From NCBI GenBank assembly GCA_013397455.1, contig VYZB01000095.1, positions 358,077-422,076 of the forward strand: a stretch of DNA of 64,000 nucleotides. Direction: 5' to 3'. The notes beneath the pieces are model-generated. The model saw only the letters and a list, made by a program, of their open reading frames with translations, made no database searches and was not told the origin of the DNA. Of this stretch, positions 49,546 through 62,499 are shown one piece after another. The stretch comes from Crotophaga sulcirostris. Its lineage: Eukaryota; Chordata; Aves; Cuculiformes; Crotophagidae. The first letter of the stretch is position 1. Every line of letters begins with the position of its first letter. A program made the translations under genes and the position numbers.

Positions 49546-52500
49546 ATATAACTATATTTTTACACGGAGTTTTTCATTCTTGCACCCCAGCTCATGAAGC
49601 ACATAAATGAAGAGAATTACCTCTTTTACTGAAACTCAGACTTAAAACCTTACCAAATTTATGAATAACCCCATAAGTTTTAAAACCTGAAGAAATCCTA
49701 GAAGTCTACCTAAACTGCCCTTTCTTAGGCCTTTTGTTCTCTTCCTACATTTCTCTTGTTTGCAACAGGGAAAGTTGATTATTCTCGCTTTTATGTCATG
49801 AGTTTCATTTTGTTATTCATTTAAGAAGAGCAGTATTCACTGTAACTTTTTTTTGCAGTTGTATAAAAGCTTGTACTGATCTTGGGCTTAACAAAGAATT
49901 TATGGTATGAGCTGTGTAGCATATAGGGAATATAACTCTTGAAACGATACTGCAAATACTTTTGACTATAATGAGAATGCTTAGTTATAGGTAAGATCAC
50001 TCTAGTGACAGGATGAGTTAAAATTTGCTATAGTAAAGGGGAAGTATTTGCTTAAAACTGCACTTCTGTCGGAAGGTATATTACCTGCTGTTCTCCACAT
50101 GTAGGACCTAAGATTTCCCTTACTTTAAAAGATGAGGGGAATAGAAGTGCCTATTTACTTTGTACTTTACAGCTCTTTTTGTTTTTTTTTTTATTGTGAT
50201 TTTTCCTCTCTGCTCTTCAGTAGCTGTGTGAGGGCTTCTCCTGAAGGAATTAGAAGGAAAAGAATTACAGCACAAATAGGAAAATGGTATACAAGAAATG
50301 GGAGGGGGATGCAGTGGAAGATGTGGCACCTGCACAAGCTAATGGAGAACAAAAAGAAAGGGAATGCTTTCCTGCATGGAGTACAGTTATGGTCTTCCCC
50401 ACCAGTCTCTTACAATTTTAAGAATGTGATCCCTAACTTGGTAATACTAACTACATTAGACACAGTCCAAGAATATTGTGAATGAAGAGCACAAAACCAG
50501 TATTATTGATCTATATTCCTCTTTAATTAATCCTCTTTAACTGCTATTTACTGCACAGTAACAATGGTGGTGGCACCGAGAGCCGTTCTTCCATCCCCAT
50601 GTTGGGAGACTGGGAATACTGCCTCTGACCCACCCTCTTCTGCTTTGCCACAAACTTGGGGCATAGAAATGTATTTCTGCCTGGCACTTTCATTCCTGGA
50701 AGCAGAGATTTCTATGCTATATGAATGATGAATAGCCTCAAAGTGAAAGAGGGTACAAGATGGCTTTGATGTTTATTTAAAATACTTAGTTTAGTTTTTA
50801 AAGTATGATGATAATCTTAGGACGTGCACAGACAAGAGCTTCTTAAAACTTGCAGTAGCTGAAGGGTGCTTGGGACAAGTCACAGGGCAACTGAAAGTGA
50901 GGGCACTCTTAAAAGCAGTGATACAAAAGCAGATTCCCAGAGGGCTTTTTCTAAGTGTAAGCCCTGAAGGGTGTGAGTTGGTCAGTGCTTGAAGAAAATA
51001 GCAGGGAAAATGATCTTGCTTTTCAAGTCTGTTCAGAAAAAATATGAGCTGTTACTTGGAACTACTCACTTTTTTATTTCATAGGCAAAGCAGGAAAGGG
51101 GTGAGGAGGGTGAGAGATGTGAAGCCTTTTTCTAATGAAAGGAAAACTGACACAGATTGTCTATCTTGTACATGTATCGCACATTTATTAGAGGTAAATA
51201 TTTGAGGTTTGTGGACGAAAGAAAGAATACATTTCCTAAGTTAAAAAGTAGGATTTCTGAAGAACTGCAGTTTTAGGGGTTTCTGGGTATCCAGTCAGAG
51301 CTGATGCACAGTTTCATAAGAAGTTTCAAGAGAAAGTCCTTGTAGCTTGCAAACTTCTCTCTCCTTGTGTGACAGCTCGTGAGAGGAGGTAGAACAGGCT
51401 TTGCTGGCATCTCAGGCTGCCAGATAAACAGGCTGTACACAGAGTGAAGTGCCAGCAAAGTTTTTCTGTACACTAGAATGTGAAAATGTCTGTGACACAT
51501 CCGAAAGCACACTGGGTGGATGACACAGCCTGGCAAACAGCATCACTACAGAGTCCTCTGAGTGATGAGGTGTTAAAACAGAGGCTTGGAATAAGGGGCA
51601 TACGGTCTTGGTCCTGGCAGTTTCCCTGCTGGCCTGTGCCAGCCCTCACAGGCGTTACTGTCTCTCACAACTTGCCTTACTATTTTCTATTAAAATTGAA
51701 GTTTTAGCTGCCACTTAAAAAGAATAGTACATTTCTATCTATAGAGAAACGTTTGAAAATATAATCCAAATGAACCTTGAAGGCTTCAGAAACAGAAGGC
51801 AATGGAAGGAAAAAATCTGCAGGCTGGTTTAAAAAGTTTAAGATAATACAAGCCTGACATATGACAGGTAAACCTTTTAGGCTAGCAATTCTGAGAACTT
51901 GTAAAAAAATATTAGCTTGTTTTTTGATCTTTATTTTCAAGTATCGGGATAAAGCTGACTGTAGGTTGAATGAGGAGAGATGAGATGTGTGCTGGACCCT
52001 CTGAATTCCTCATTTCTGTGGTATCTACAAGATACAGAAAGTTACAGAGCAAAAGTCTTGTTTCCCAGACAGTTGCAACTCTGGTGCTAAGCCTCTGAAA
52101 TTTAGGAGGCTGTGATTGTGTAAGCTATGATTCAGCAGAACCCTGCAACTATGGACACATTAAAATGAAAGAATGGAATTCATTACAAAACAAAGGAGTT
52201 ATGGCATATAAAATGCTTAGAGATTAAAACAGTGCTTTTTATGTTTACAGGAGGTGCTACCTTATGTTTAGAGAGAACTGTGTTATATTCTCCACAGCTA
52301 TTAAAATATACAAAGTATATGCTTTAACGTGAAGACTTTTGTTAATGTAATACCAACTTGCAGGAAGCATGGGGGAGGTTCCCCCCTGCTGTGCTTTTTC
52401 TGAGGAAAAAAGCTATAATTTGAGCTCTCCAAAGTGCTTTAAAACAATTATGTAACTTTGATCTTTTTGTTGTTAGAACTATTAAATTATATTTTATTAC

Positions 52501-53530
52501 AGCTTCCAAAACTTTGTTATATTTTCATTTTAACAGTAGTTGATTATAATATTAATCTTACTTAGAAACCAGTTTTCATTCATTTTGTATTTCATACCTG
52601 TGGCTAATTCCTTGTTAATTAGCCTTCATTTATTTTAATAATGGGATGTGTAAATACTTATATAGACTTTATATCCTCATTTCCCCTTCCTCTCATGTAT
52701 TTTAGGTATTTCCAATGGTATAATGTAACCAAAACACCTTTGCTAATGTTAGCAGCTTGAGCGGTGTCATCATAACATAGGGTGGAAACAAAATTTGTTT
52801 TCTTTAAATTAATAGAAACTCTAGCACATGGAATGTATTGATAATAAAGGAAAAGAATCACCTTTCACGCTGAGAAATAGTGGGGTACAGCCTAGAGAAC
52901 TGCGCTGCCCAGGTTACCTGAACATAAGCCCTAACTCAGCAGATGTTCAGTACTCGAAATTTTGCCTGTGTAGTCAGTAGGCTTATATGCAATGCATAAA
53001 GTTAAGCACGTTACCAAGTCCTTGCTGTATCAGCGTCAGAAATTCAGGTTTTAAATTTGCTATATTATACTTGAACTTGCCGAAGACAGAGAAATAGGAG
53101 CTTTATGTTCAGAGCTGCTGAGCACCTCCTTTTAGCCAAAAGCCATTTAAGAAAGTGTCAGGCTACCAGCGCACATTTTACAACAAAGAACTGCTGGAGT
53201 GGGAAGCATTTGCTTGCATCATTTATATAATGTGAGAGTTTTTCTAAGCTGTTTGCCTGCATAGTACAAAGAGGGCTTAGATAGCTCTCCTGTCATTTTG
53301 CTTACAGGTGGAAACTGGAAACTGCTCTGTGTGTGTCTTTGTGTGTGTACACAACAAGAGCATATGTGTAAAGAATTCTGTACCTTTTCTGTATCATTTA
53401 ATTGCTTATGTATTTTTGACAAATGCACCAATTCTTTATAGCTCCCAAGGAGGCCTAGCAGTGCATTGCTGTGTTGATTAACATCCTTTGGCTTACAGTA
53501 CAAATAAACAAAGTTTTAAGCAAGCTCTGT
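49546..53530 (+). other. Probable GXYLT2 3' UTR (end uncertain)
   Basis: The region after the stop is AT-rich, free of recognised repeats, and has AATAAA hexamers at 52843-52848 and 53503-53508. Either could end the mRNA. I cannot tell where the transcript stops without RNA data. Confidence 0.45.
53503..53508 (+). terminator. Candidate polyadenylation signal AATAAA
   Basis: AATAAA followed within 60 bases by a TG-rich stretch (TG repeat at 53561-53575), the usual downstream element of a cleavage site. It is the best candidate for the GXYLT2 transcript end seen here. Confidence 0.4.
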
Positions 53531-53560
53531 ATTTTGATAGTTTTCTTTTAAATATAAAAT

Positions 53561-53575
53561 TGTGTGTGTGTGTGT
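53561..53575. repeat. (TG)n microsatellite
   Basis: Seven and a half TG units; may serve as the GU-rich element downstream of the AATAAA at 53503. Confidence 0.85.
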
Positions 53576-56500
53576 ACTGGGTCTGATTGGGATGGAGGTT
53601 AGTGTTAGTGATGTTACAGTGTACATATACAGGGTGTGTCTGCATGGGGCAGAAACAAATATCGCTTTTACAATTTTACTCTTGCCATAGTGAGAGTATT
53701 AGATTGGATACCTTACTGAAAGAGACAAATAGTTACATTTAATTTCCCTCAGAGTGCTCATGAGTCATGCTGCAGCTCCAGTTGTGTTAAGGTAACCATA
53801 AATCAGAACCTAGTCTCAAAGGAAACTGAAGTTTTACCTTTAACTCTTACTTTTTACTGTTTCTTCAATATATCTGCTCCTTAGAGGATTTGGTCATTTA
53901 GCATCACTTCCCTTCTTCTATTTAATTTTTGACTCTCTTATATGGTCACTGCTGCGATGTTTTTGGCTGTGCTGCGGCATCACTCTGAGACAGAAATTTG
54001 TGACTTGTCTGTTCAGCCAAACCAGTTGTCTGCCTGGTGATGAAATTGTTTTCTCACTTGCTCAACTTGCTCAACTCCATGGTATGTTTGGCTCAGTCAC
54101 ACTTTCTTTGAAGTTAAGAATAAAACTCCCATTGATACTCATGAGAAGAGGTAAGGCCAGCTGTAAAACAATAGTACTGTGTACGGTGCTGCTTCATCTC
54201 CAGCCTGGGAAGTGTGTAGTTGTGTGGTGTTTGCTTACATGCTACATAACAAAAACTGGATGATGATGACCTGATCCAAGATTGTTCACTCACAAACAGG
54301 ATGGCCACTGGTGAACTGGAAGAAGGGACCTGAACTGTAATTTCTCATGTCCCCATTGCTGCACTGCAGGATTCGCTACATCAGTCCAAGTCTTATTGGC
54401 TTGCGTCTCTCCTATTTAGAAAAAATAAACTCTTGGTTCACTGAAGCAAGGCCTTGGAGCTCAGTTACCCACAGCTGAGGGACCTGTGCACTGGAATAGC
54501 CTCTTTCTCCCCTGCCCTCACTGCTGCATGCACATTGGTAACCGTGGCTCTGACTCCAGGAGGCATCCTCGTATTGTCATGGAGTGCGAGCCTAAATGGA
54601 GCTGAGCTGTGATTTTCTTTTTATCCTCCTAAGTATGATCCTAGTAGAGAGAACTTCTCAGAGTGTTCGGTGACATTTAGAGCAGGAAGTGAGGTACAAT
54701 TAACCAAAACAAACAAAAAATGTGAGACTTCAATACTAGGATAAATCTTGGCACAAACTGTTTGTCATTTAACTTCAAATAATTTCCATCCTGCTGCTTC
54801 AAGAAGAGATTTCTATTAAGAATCAGGTACCTTTAACTATGAGAGCCAACTTCCAGAGAATGTATTGCTCCTTTCTAGCAGATATAGTTAAATATGATGG
54901 TAGTAAATAGACACTAAGTACCCACCCAGAGATGGGATGAGACAGGCCCAGGGGTTGTCCTCCACAGAGGCTGGAAACATTCCCCCCTCACTGTCCTCTT
55001 GAGGCAAGCATGTATCTGCACTAGGATCCATACAGTCCACAGCTTCCCAAAAAAACATTGTTGGCATGAGATAAGGAATTGCTATTTGTGCTTCAAAAGA
55101 AATAGCAATATTTAGAAATTTTGCTTTCATTCTGGATTGGAATAAAAACAAACTGTCAACACTTTCTTTGAAAGGAAAATGAAAATTGAGACAACACCAA
55201 AATAAGAATCAGCATTTAAGATTAACAGAGCACTTGGTTAATGTTTTCTTTTGAGGTAAAACATTTTTGTTTGACTTACATTTCTATAAATGTATCATAA
55301 TTGCTTATGTTATTTTGTGAAAACTACAGTACAGTCTGAAAATGTGTAACAGTGTCTTAGAATTAAAATATTTTGGTCATACAATAGTGACACAGAAATG
55401 ACATGGTTCTTTTTTTGAAGAAGTTGTCCTGCAGAAATGTCTTTCCCAGATCCTTCTGAAACAGGTTGATTCCCTGCTGTGTGTGTTTCCTGTGTAAAAC
55501 AGGTGCCTTTAAAAAAAGATTTCCTTCCTCTTCTGCTGGATGCTTCTAAAGGGCAACTTGTTTTGAATACTGGCTTCCTCACACCTGAGGCTCCGGGTGA
55601 AAATTCCAGTCTAGTTTTAATCTCAATGATCTTGCAGTTTGTGGCACAGTCTACAGGAAGATTTCTGTCCTAGGGAGATACTGGGAGGGAAGTGTGAGAA
55701 AGCAGCTTGTAAAGAAAACTGTACTGGCACTGGTTTGTCACGCGGTGTTGGATTAATAGGAGAAAATATGTGGGGACTTGATGTGTGTCACTGTAGGGGT
55801 TAGTAGCTAACCTAGGTAAAGCTTGGGATGTTTATCACATCTAACTCTTCCATTTCTTTTTAGTCTTTCTGTAAGTCATCTTTCAAAATAAAACCCAACT
55901 CCCCAAAATACCATTTTTCTGTTTTCAGCCTTTTCTGGATTTAAGACACCACACATGAGCTGTTCTGATCTTTTGATACTCCCAAGTCTTCCAGATCTTT
56001 TAAAGCCTACTAAGGAGTTATTAGTTGTTTTCTCAGAAGAGGGACTTAATTTGTCTCCAAGTGGCTATGATCTACTTTAAAGAAAAAAACAAAAAACTTT
56101 TCCATTCTGAATGGTTCAGTGACAAAATTGTTCAGTGTGAGGTTATTGTGCCATACTTGAGTTTCTGCAGCTACAAACTAAACACCAATACAAACAAACC
56201 CCCTAACCTCCTTTTGTAAACCTTTAGATGTATATTGATGCATAATATCTCTTGGAATATCTAAGTGTGCCTTGAAACACAGGATTGTTCCCATTTTCTT
56301 ACTGTTCTTACTATGTGGATTCTGCTACATCTTCCTTTCTTGATATTGTATTGAATTTCTACCGGTTCTTTCAAAGGACACTGATCAATTTTGGTTCAAA
56401 CTGAGTTGAAATACCTTACAAATTGCTGTCACACATCAATGAATGTAACTCCTTTGAAGTCAGGATAGGTCAGGGTTCTCTAGATACTTAATCTAAACTT

Positions 56501-58843
56501 CATTATTGAAAGTGAAAGTATCTGCTGGTCCTACACCCTACCTCATTTTAATCAGCACCAGGCTTATTGATCTGTGCCTAGGGGTTAGGCAGTCTATAGT
56601 TCTGTGGAAACTTTCAAGAGACCTACAGTTCTAAACCTCAAGAACTGGGTTTTGTTGGTTATTGTAGAGTTAAAGACCTTTCAGGGCAGCAAGATAAACT
56701 GGCCCAACTGAGCCCCCACTGCTGCCAAGACAAGTATTCTCCATTCCTCTGCTCTCCCCATGTGCTGCTGCTTTTCCCTGCATTAGCTGTCCTGGCTGTG
56801 TGGTGTCAGGAGAGCCACTGATGGTGTTAAGAACCAAGTTGATGAAAATAATAGCCTTCAACTGGGTCGACACAAAGGAAGGAATGGGAAATGCAGGAAT
56901 GCCCTGTTCGCGTAACACACATGAATCTCTTAAAGAGTCATCAGAATGGGCAATATATTTTCTGACTTTTTTTTTCCCTTTTGTCTGCAAAGCGCGTGAT
57001 GTGATTACGTTGCTTTCGCTTGGTTTCTAGTTTGTTCTAATTCCTGTTGGTATTTCAAGAAGACAAGAATGTGGAAGTACGTAATTATGCTATATAACTC
57101 AGATGTTACTTCTGTATCTTCCTTCAGTACTGATGAGTATGAATCTAAGTCTTACCAGTGCTCAATCTGAGCTTCTCACATGCGAGTTCAAGTAAGAAAA
57201 TAGAGATCTGCCCAAGTGCATCTGGCAGAGCTAGACTCATAGGTTTTCTATCTAATCTGACCAAACTGAAAGAATTAGAAAAGCTGCTCAATAATGAAAA
57301 GCCAATGTGCAGTTGTTTCACATCTTGTGTATTCTACCACAATATGAAACAAAGATCTTCCTTCAGCATCATCCCCAATGTACCACAGTGATAATTTATT
57401 TAATATACTACAGCTATGTGATAAATGCTGCACTTCAGAAAATAAAAGTCCACTTTTTTTCAAAATAAGAGGATTAAATTAAACCAGAGGCATTTTTTTT
57501 CCTATCAGGTAAAGCCTGCAGAAATTTTTTCATTCATTTTCATTCATTTCATCATAGGTTTTATCTCACTTTTGGAGACAAGATCTGAGAGCGGTGGCCC
57601 CCAGTAGCTTTAATGGCCTCAGGCAGGATCTGTGTTACAGAGCAGTGCCAGGAAATGTGTAACCTGCCAGTAGCAAAGGTGCAGAAAGTCACAGGGCTGT
57701 GAGCACACCTACCGCATCATGCAGCATCAAGAATCAAATCTCACCTGCTACTTTGTGAGTGCAAAGAAGTGACTCTGAAGTGCCTAATAAAACGGTTGAG
57801 TGTATTTTATTGCATTACAAACTGTCAAATTAGTTTTATCTTCCTGTACAGATCGTAGTACAAGAATTTAGAAAAGGAATTTTTTTTTAATCTAACTTGC
57901 TTTTCTAGTGAAGAAATCCTATGTTGTCCCAGTTTTCAGTAGTAATTCTAGGTATCTTGGGAACAACTGTATTTTTTTCTGTTTTAAAAGAACCAGCTAG
58001 CAACTTTTTAGATTGACAATTATGGGGTTTATTTTGTTGATTTTGGTAACACCTGCAAATGGAATGATACATTGTTTAGGATGATTGAATTTGCTCTCTT
58101 AGGGTTATTTTCTGTAGGCTGTGTAACTGTACCAGACTAATATGCATGTTTTATGTTTCTCTAGTCTTCTTTTGGCTGATAGGATTCTTTAAGACCAGTC
58201 TTGCTGGGAGAGACACTTCCTGGGAGAGAGGTGAAAATTGAGATAATCTCTGAGAATTATTGCAAAGAGCAAGCTGTGGTGGGGATGGGAGCTAATGGGG
58301 CATTTGAGGGGAGTGGGTGGGAATTGCAGTCAGCTGGGGTATAGACTCTATTTAAGAGAAGCTCTGCTGAAGGAAGGGTTGGAACTCCATTATTCTGAAG
58401 ATTGCAAAGGTAAGCTAGTATTTTGTTACTTTAACAGGACTTTGATGCCTCTTTTAAAATAATGAAATGGACCTTGAGGAAAAGAGTATATGCTAACCTG
58501 TAATCTGAATGTCTAGTGTTGGTGTATCTGCATGCAGGCCTTGGCACCACTGTTTTCAGCCCCATATCCACTGCTTGCTCTGAAGCTTTCCCCTGGCCTC
58601 TGTCAGCTCTTTTCTCAACAAAGCTCTTTCAATGTTGAAGAGAGTTTTCAGTTATTTACCCTCTGGAATACCCACTGATGGTTTTGGGAGGATATTATTA
58701 ATGCTGTACAGCATATTATTGTCTAATTATAAAAGCAAACTAACATAGTTTCTGTTAATATAGATTTCTAATGCTAGAAAGGTGTGCATGCAACAGAGAG
58801 CTTAAGGCAGGGAGAGCCATGGTAGCAGAGCTTTAAGGGCAAG

Positions 58844-59056
58844 ATGGCTAGTAGTAATCAACAGCGTCCACGTCTCTATGATGAGCAACGAGCTGAGGAG
58901 AAAAATGGCAGCTATGTTCGCTATGGATTTAAAGCCATCTTGTGCACTGGGGTTTGTTGGTTGAGTTTTGGGGTTTTTTTTCCCCTAGAGGTTTGGCCAA
59001 GTCGTATCTTCTTTGTCTGTCTTGTCATTTGGTTGATAGTTAATAATGCTGGCTAG
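58844..59056 (+). CDS. Unassigned short open frame with strong start context
   Basis: 70 codons. The ATG has A at -3 and G at +4. The first 36 residues are hydrophilic (starts MASSNQQRPRLYDEQRAEEK), and the rest is hydrophobic enough for a membrane segment (FFVCLVIWLIV). A GTTTGT-like donor could also end it after about 36 codons. About 490 bases upstream lies a TATA-like TATTTAAG (58349-58356). I do not recognise the protein, and it may be a noncoding transcript or chance. Confidence 0.2.
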   Translation: MASSNQQRPRLYDEQRAEEKNGSYVRYGFKAILCTGVCWLSFGVFFPLEVWPSRIFFVCLVIWLIVNNAG

Positions 59057-60285
59057 CAGCAAGGGAGCGTGGAAGACAAGAGATGTGTACAAGAAAGTAA
59101 AAGTGCCAAGTATTGCTGTTGACATTTTTTATGTAAGCAATGTTCAGTGGAGAATGCCATTTTCCTTTTAAGAAGCTAAGGTCATTTTTGTGTCACACAA
59201 TACAGACAATTCCCTTGCAAAACATTCAAAAGCAGCAGCACTTTAACGCTGTACTTAAGGAAGCTTTCAGCTATTCATATTTGGTCAGAGAGCGCCCCAA
59301 AATACTAAATCTGAGGTATCTGTACCTATTGTGAACTATTTTTGAAGTTTATAGAAGAGACTCTTCTCCTAAGCTCACTGTTGCCCCATGGCATAAGAGT
59401 GCAGCAGCTCTGCTCTCCTCATGCTTATGATAGCACCTCAGCTCTCTGCTTAGGCTGGAGAGGTGTCTCAGCCCCCTGCTCCCACAGGCACGCTGCAGGA
59501 TTCTTGCCATTAAAATCCACATTTGGCCTTAAACAACAGGGCCTGTCCCAAAAGGTCATTTTGTTAAACGCATGCTGCTGCTTTCCCCTCCCTTCCTGCT
59601 GACCAGAGAGAGGGGCTCGCAGGGGGTTCATTAGCTCCCCTGTGCCCAACCACAGCCTTTACCAAGAACCTAACACTTGCCTTGTAAGGTCTGTTTGTTT
59701 TAACAAAGGCTTTTGCAACAGTATGAAACAAGAGATTTGTACAGAGCATCTGTACATATGAAACCTTAAACACCCCTATTAGTATTATATAGTCCTCCAG
59801 TGGTCAGAGACCTGAAAGGTTCTTGATTTTATACACTATACATTTTTAAAATAAAAATTGGGGTTTCTGTATGATGCAGTTGCCAGTAGGGAATATTAAT
59901 TGTGTATCTTGTGGATCATTTCCTGCATGATAAAGTAAGTGCAAGGGGTCAGAGAAAGCAGCTTGCAGCACAGGGATGAGTGCCAAATTGGTCTCTTAGC
60001 CACTTGTGGTGGTTCAGAAACGAACGGGGTTATTTTGCTGTGACATTATGCAGCATTTCTAAGAAATGTAGCCATGTCAAAATTTTTGTGTTGTCAACCT
60101 GGCACCTGGGAGACTGGAAGAGTTAGTGGCATTACGACATTTTTAGGGACTCCCCTGCGATGGCAGGGCAGAGCCTGTGTTTCTGCTGTAGGCAGCCGAT
60201 CAGCTCCTGCTGGCCATCAGCCCTGTGCTCTGCCAGGCCAGCCCTGGCCACGAGAGCAGCAGGGATGTGCCCGCAGGGGAGGATG

Positions 60286-60351
60286 GACACCTCTGCGCTC
60301 TGTGTGCAGGCTCAGGAAGACACCTCTGCGCTCTGTGTGCAGGCTCAGGAA
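60286..60351. repeat. Tandem duplication, 33 bases x 2
   Basis: The unit beginning GACACCTCTGCGCTCTGTGT is repeated without change at 60286-60318 and 60319-60351. The perfect identity suggests a young event. Confidence 0.95.
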
Positions 60352-60749
60352 GAGACTGGGACACGATCCAGGTCTATATCAGGATTTTACCTAATAGTAA
60401 ACCACCACTGACGTGCCAGCTCACATATGCCTAGAATAACAGTTGGCAGCAATATTTGGCTACCTTAGTCACAACTTCTTTTTGTGTGGTGTGTGTTAAA
60501 TTAGTGTTTCCCTTTCCTTCCAGGAACAGCCACCCCCAGTCCTATGGAAGCTTTAAGGATGGACAAGCTCATACGTGGCAGGCTGGCTGCGGGGTTGGAG
60601 CCCCTGGCCTCTGCTGTGGGTTGACTTCTCTCCTGAGCTTCCCTCCCACCTCGCCTGGGGACCATGTCTGGAATGGAGTGAGGAGGCTGCCTGACCTTCA
60701 CCACCTCTTCCTTAGGGCTGCAGTGAGAGCACAGGGTGAGGGAAAGGAT

Positions 60750-60950
60750 CTTGGAATCACTTGGCTGGAAAAGACCTTTGAGATTGAGTCCAGCTGCGCA
60801 TGCCCACTACTAAACCATAACCCTAAGCGCTTCATCTACCCGTCTGTTAGACACCTCCAGGGATGGGGACTCAACCACCTCCCTGGGCAGCTATGCCAGT
60901 GCATGACCACTCTTTCTGTGAAGAAATTTTCTCTGATGTGTGATCATCCC
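60750..60950 (-). mobile_element. CR1 LINE fragment upstream of PPP4R2
   Basis: The plus strand shows CTTGGCTGGAAAAGACCTTT, GAGTCCAGCTGCGCATGCCC and ACACCTCCAGGGATGGGGAC, the reverse complement of a CR1 3' end. Its terminal octamer repeat is degraded. Confidence 0.9.
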
Positions 60951-61069
60951 AGAGCACAGGTAGTGTGTGCCGGGGTGGGAGCCGCTGTTGGGCTCGAGGA
61001 TGCACAAAAGGGTGAGAGACATAGGTAGAGCGGAGAAGAAGTGGGAAGACAGTTCCTCCTTGAGAATAA

Positions 61070-61412
61070 AAGCTGGGCTGGCGTATCTAAGGGGGCTACA
61101 GGGAAGCTGGGGAGGGGTGCTTTCTCAGAGAGTGCAGGGACAGGACAAGGGGGAATGGTTTGAAGCTGAAAGAGGAGTATTTAGATGAGTTAAGAAGAAA
61201 TGTTTTCCTGTGAAGGTGGTGAGAACGGCTCAGGTTGCCCAGGGAAGTCATGGCTGCCCCATCCCTGGAGGCGTTCAAGGCCAGGTTGGATGGGGCTTTG
61301 AGCACTCTGACCCAGCGGGGGGGGGGGGGCGTCCCTGCCCATGGCCGGGAGTTTAGAACTGGATGGGCTTTGAGATCCCTTCCAACCCAAACCATTCCGT
61401 GACTCTGTGATC
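61070..61412 (+). mobile_element. CR1 LINE fragment next to the PPP4R2 CpG island
   Basis: Plus-strand CR1 with GAGAGTGCAGGGACAGGACA, CATGGCTGCCCCATCCCTGG and the end CCTTCCAACCCAAACCATTC then CGTGACTCTGTGAT. It contains a run of 13 Gs at 61317-61329. It is head-to-head with the CR1 at 60750-60950. Confidence 0.93.
61317..61329. repeat. Homopolymer G13
   Basis: Thirteen Gs in a row inside the CR1. This is a likely length-polymorphic or sequencing-error-prone site. Confidence 0.95.
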
Positions 61413-61429
61413 CGTGCACAGACAGACAC

Positions 61430-62175
61430 TGGATTTGAGGGCGGGGAAGCCCCGCGAGAGAGGCGCGAGCGCCGCGTTCCCATCGCCTTCCCTGAGGAGA
61501 AAGGGGGGCGGGGCCGCCGGGATNNNNNNNNNNNNNNNNNNNNNNNNNNNNNNNNNNNNNNNNNNNNNNNNNNNNNNNNNNNNNNNNNNNNNNNNNNNNN
61601 NNNNNNNNNNNNNNNNNNNNNNNNNNNNNNNNNNNNNNNNNNNNNNNNNNNNNNNNNNNNNNNNNNNNNNNNNNNNNNNNNNNNNNNNNNNNNNNNNNNN
61701 NNNNNNNNNNNNNNNNNNNNNNNNNNNNNNNNNNNNNNNNNNNNNNNNNNNNNNNNNNNNNNNNNNNNNNNNNNNNNNNNNNNNNNNNNNNNNNNNNNNN
61801 NNNNNNNNNNNNNNNNNNNNNNNNNNNNNNNNNNNNNNNNNNNNNNNNNNNNNNNNNNNNNNNNNNNNNNNNNNNNNNNNNNNNNNNNNNNNNNNNNNNN
61901 NNNNNNNNNNNNNNNNNNNNNNNNNNNNNNNNNNNNNNNNNNNNNNNNNNNNNNNNNNNNNNNNNNNNNNNNNNNNNNNNNNNNNNNNNNNNNNNNNNNN
62001 NNNNNNNNNNNNNNNNNNNNNNNNNNNNNNNNNNNNNNNNNNNNGCCTCGCCCTGGGCTGCGGGAGGGGGGTGGGGGTGCCCCCGCCGCCTCCCGCCCCG
62101 CCAGGCCCGGGGTTCCCGCCTTCCAGAGCCCCCTCGACCTCCGTGCCCGCCCGCCCCGGTGCGGGCTGAGGAAAT
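61430..62175. promoter_or_regulatory. CpG island of PPP4R2, mostly an assembly gap
   Basis: GC- and CpG-rich flanks around a gap, with a GC box GGGGCGGGG at 61505-61513 and no TATA box. It lies 240 bases before PPP4R2 exon 2, so promoter and exon 1 (the first about ten residues) are probably in or beside the gap. Confidence 0.8.
61524..62044. other. Assembly gap (521 Ns)
   Basis: Run of N with GC-rich borders. It probably hides PPP4R2 exon 1. Confidence 0.99.
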
Positions 62176-62417
62176 CGGCCTTTGCGCTGTAGCTGCTCAA
62201 AAGAAGTTGCAAATCAACTTTGCTACTTGGATGCACAGGAAAATATGAAGTGTTGTGCAGGGCTGGGAAGCTCCTGGAGCTCTTGGGAAAGAATGAAGCA
62301 TCGTGAAAGCGTGAAAATGTACTAATCGCTAAAGCAGTGAAATCGCTAATTATTATGAATTTTTGTTCTGTCCTGTCTTCTTTTACCATTCTTTTTGTGT
62401 CATTTTCATACCAACAG

Positions 62418-62499
62418 ATTTTGAGAAGAGGGGGAAGAAGGAAGTGTGTCCAATCCTGGATCAGTTTCTTTGTCATGTTGCTAAGACTGGAGAGACAAT
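62418..62499 (+). CDS. PPP4R2: PPP4R2 exon 2 (protein phosphatase 4 regulatory subunit 2)
   Basis: 82 bases between the acceptor CATTTTCATACCAACAG and the donor GTAAGC. They read (D)[16 protein letters not shown], then [11 protein letters not shown], which is the N-terminal segment of PPP4R2 with one conservative change (V to I). PPP4R2 joins PPP4C and PPP4R3 in the nuclear/centrosomal protein phosphatase 4 complex, which acts in DNA-damage recovery and centrosome maturation. Exon 1 is expected in the gap just upstream; later exons lie to the right of the window. The position after GXYLT2 on the same strand agrees with the human order. Confidence 0.95.

Larger units (their letters stand above)
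53576..60749. other. Intergenic, GXYLT2 to PPP4R2
   Basis: About 7 kb without a firmly assigned gene. A possible promoter and short frame at 58.3-59.06 kb and a 33-base duplication at 60286 are listed separately. No other element recognised. Confidence 0.7.

Noticed and set aside
50132..50485. 117-codon plus-strand frame after the GXYLT2 stop
   Set aside because: Starts with a translated T run and lies in the probable 3' UTR. No sign of coding.
61190..62476. Long open frames across the second gap, on both strands
   Set aside because: Same artefact of Ns; the left part of the minus-strand frame is CR1 and the right part is the antisense of PPP4R2 exon 2.
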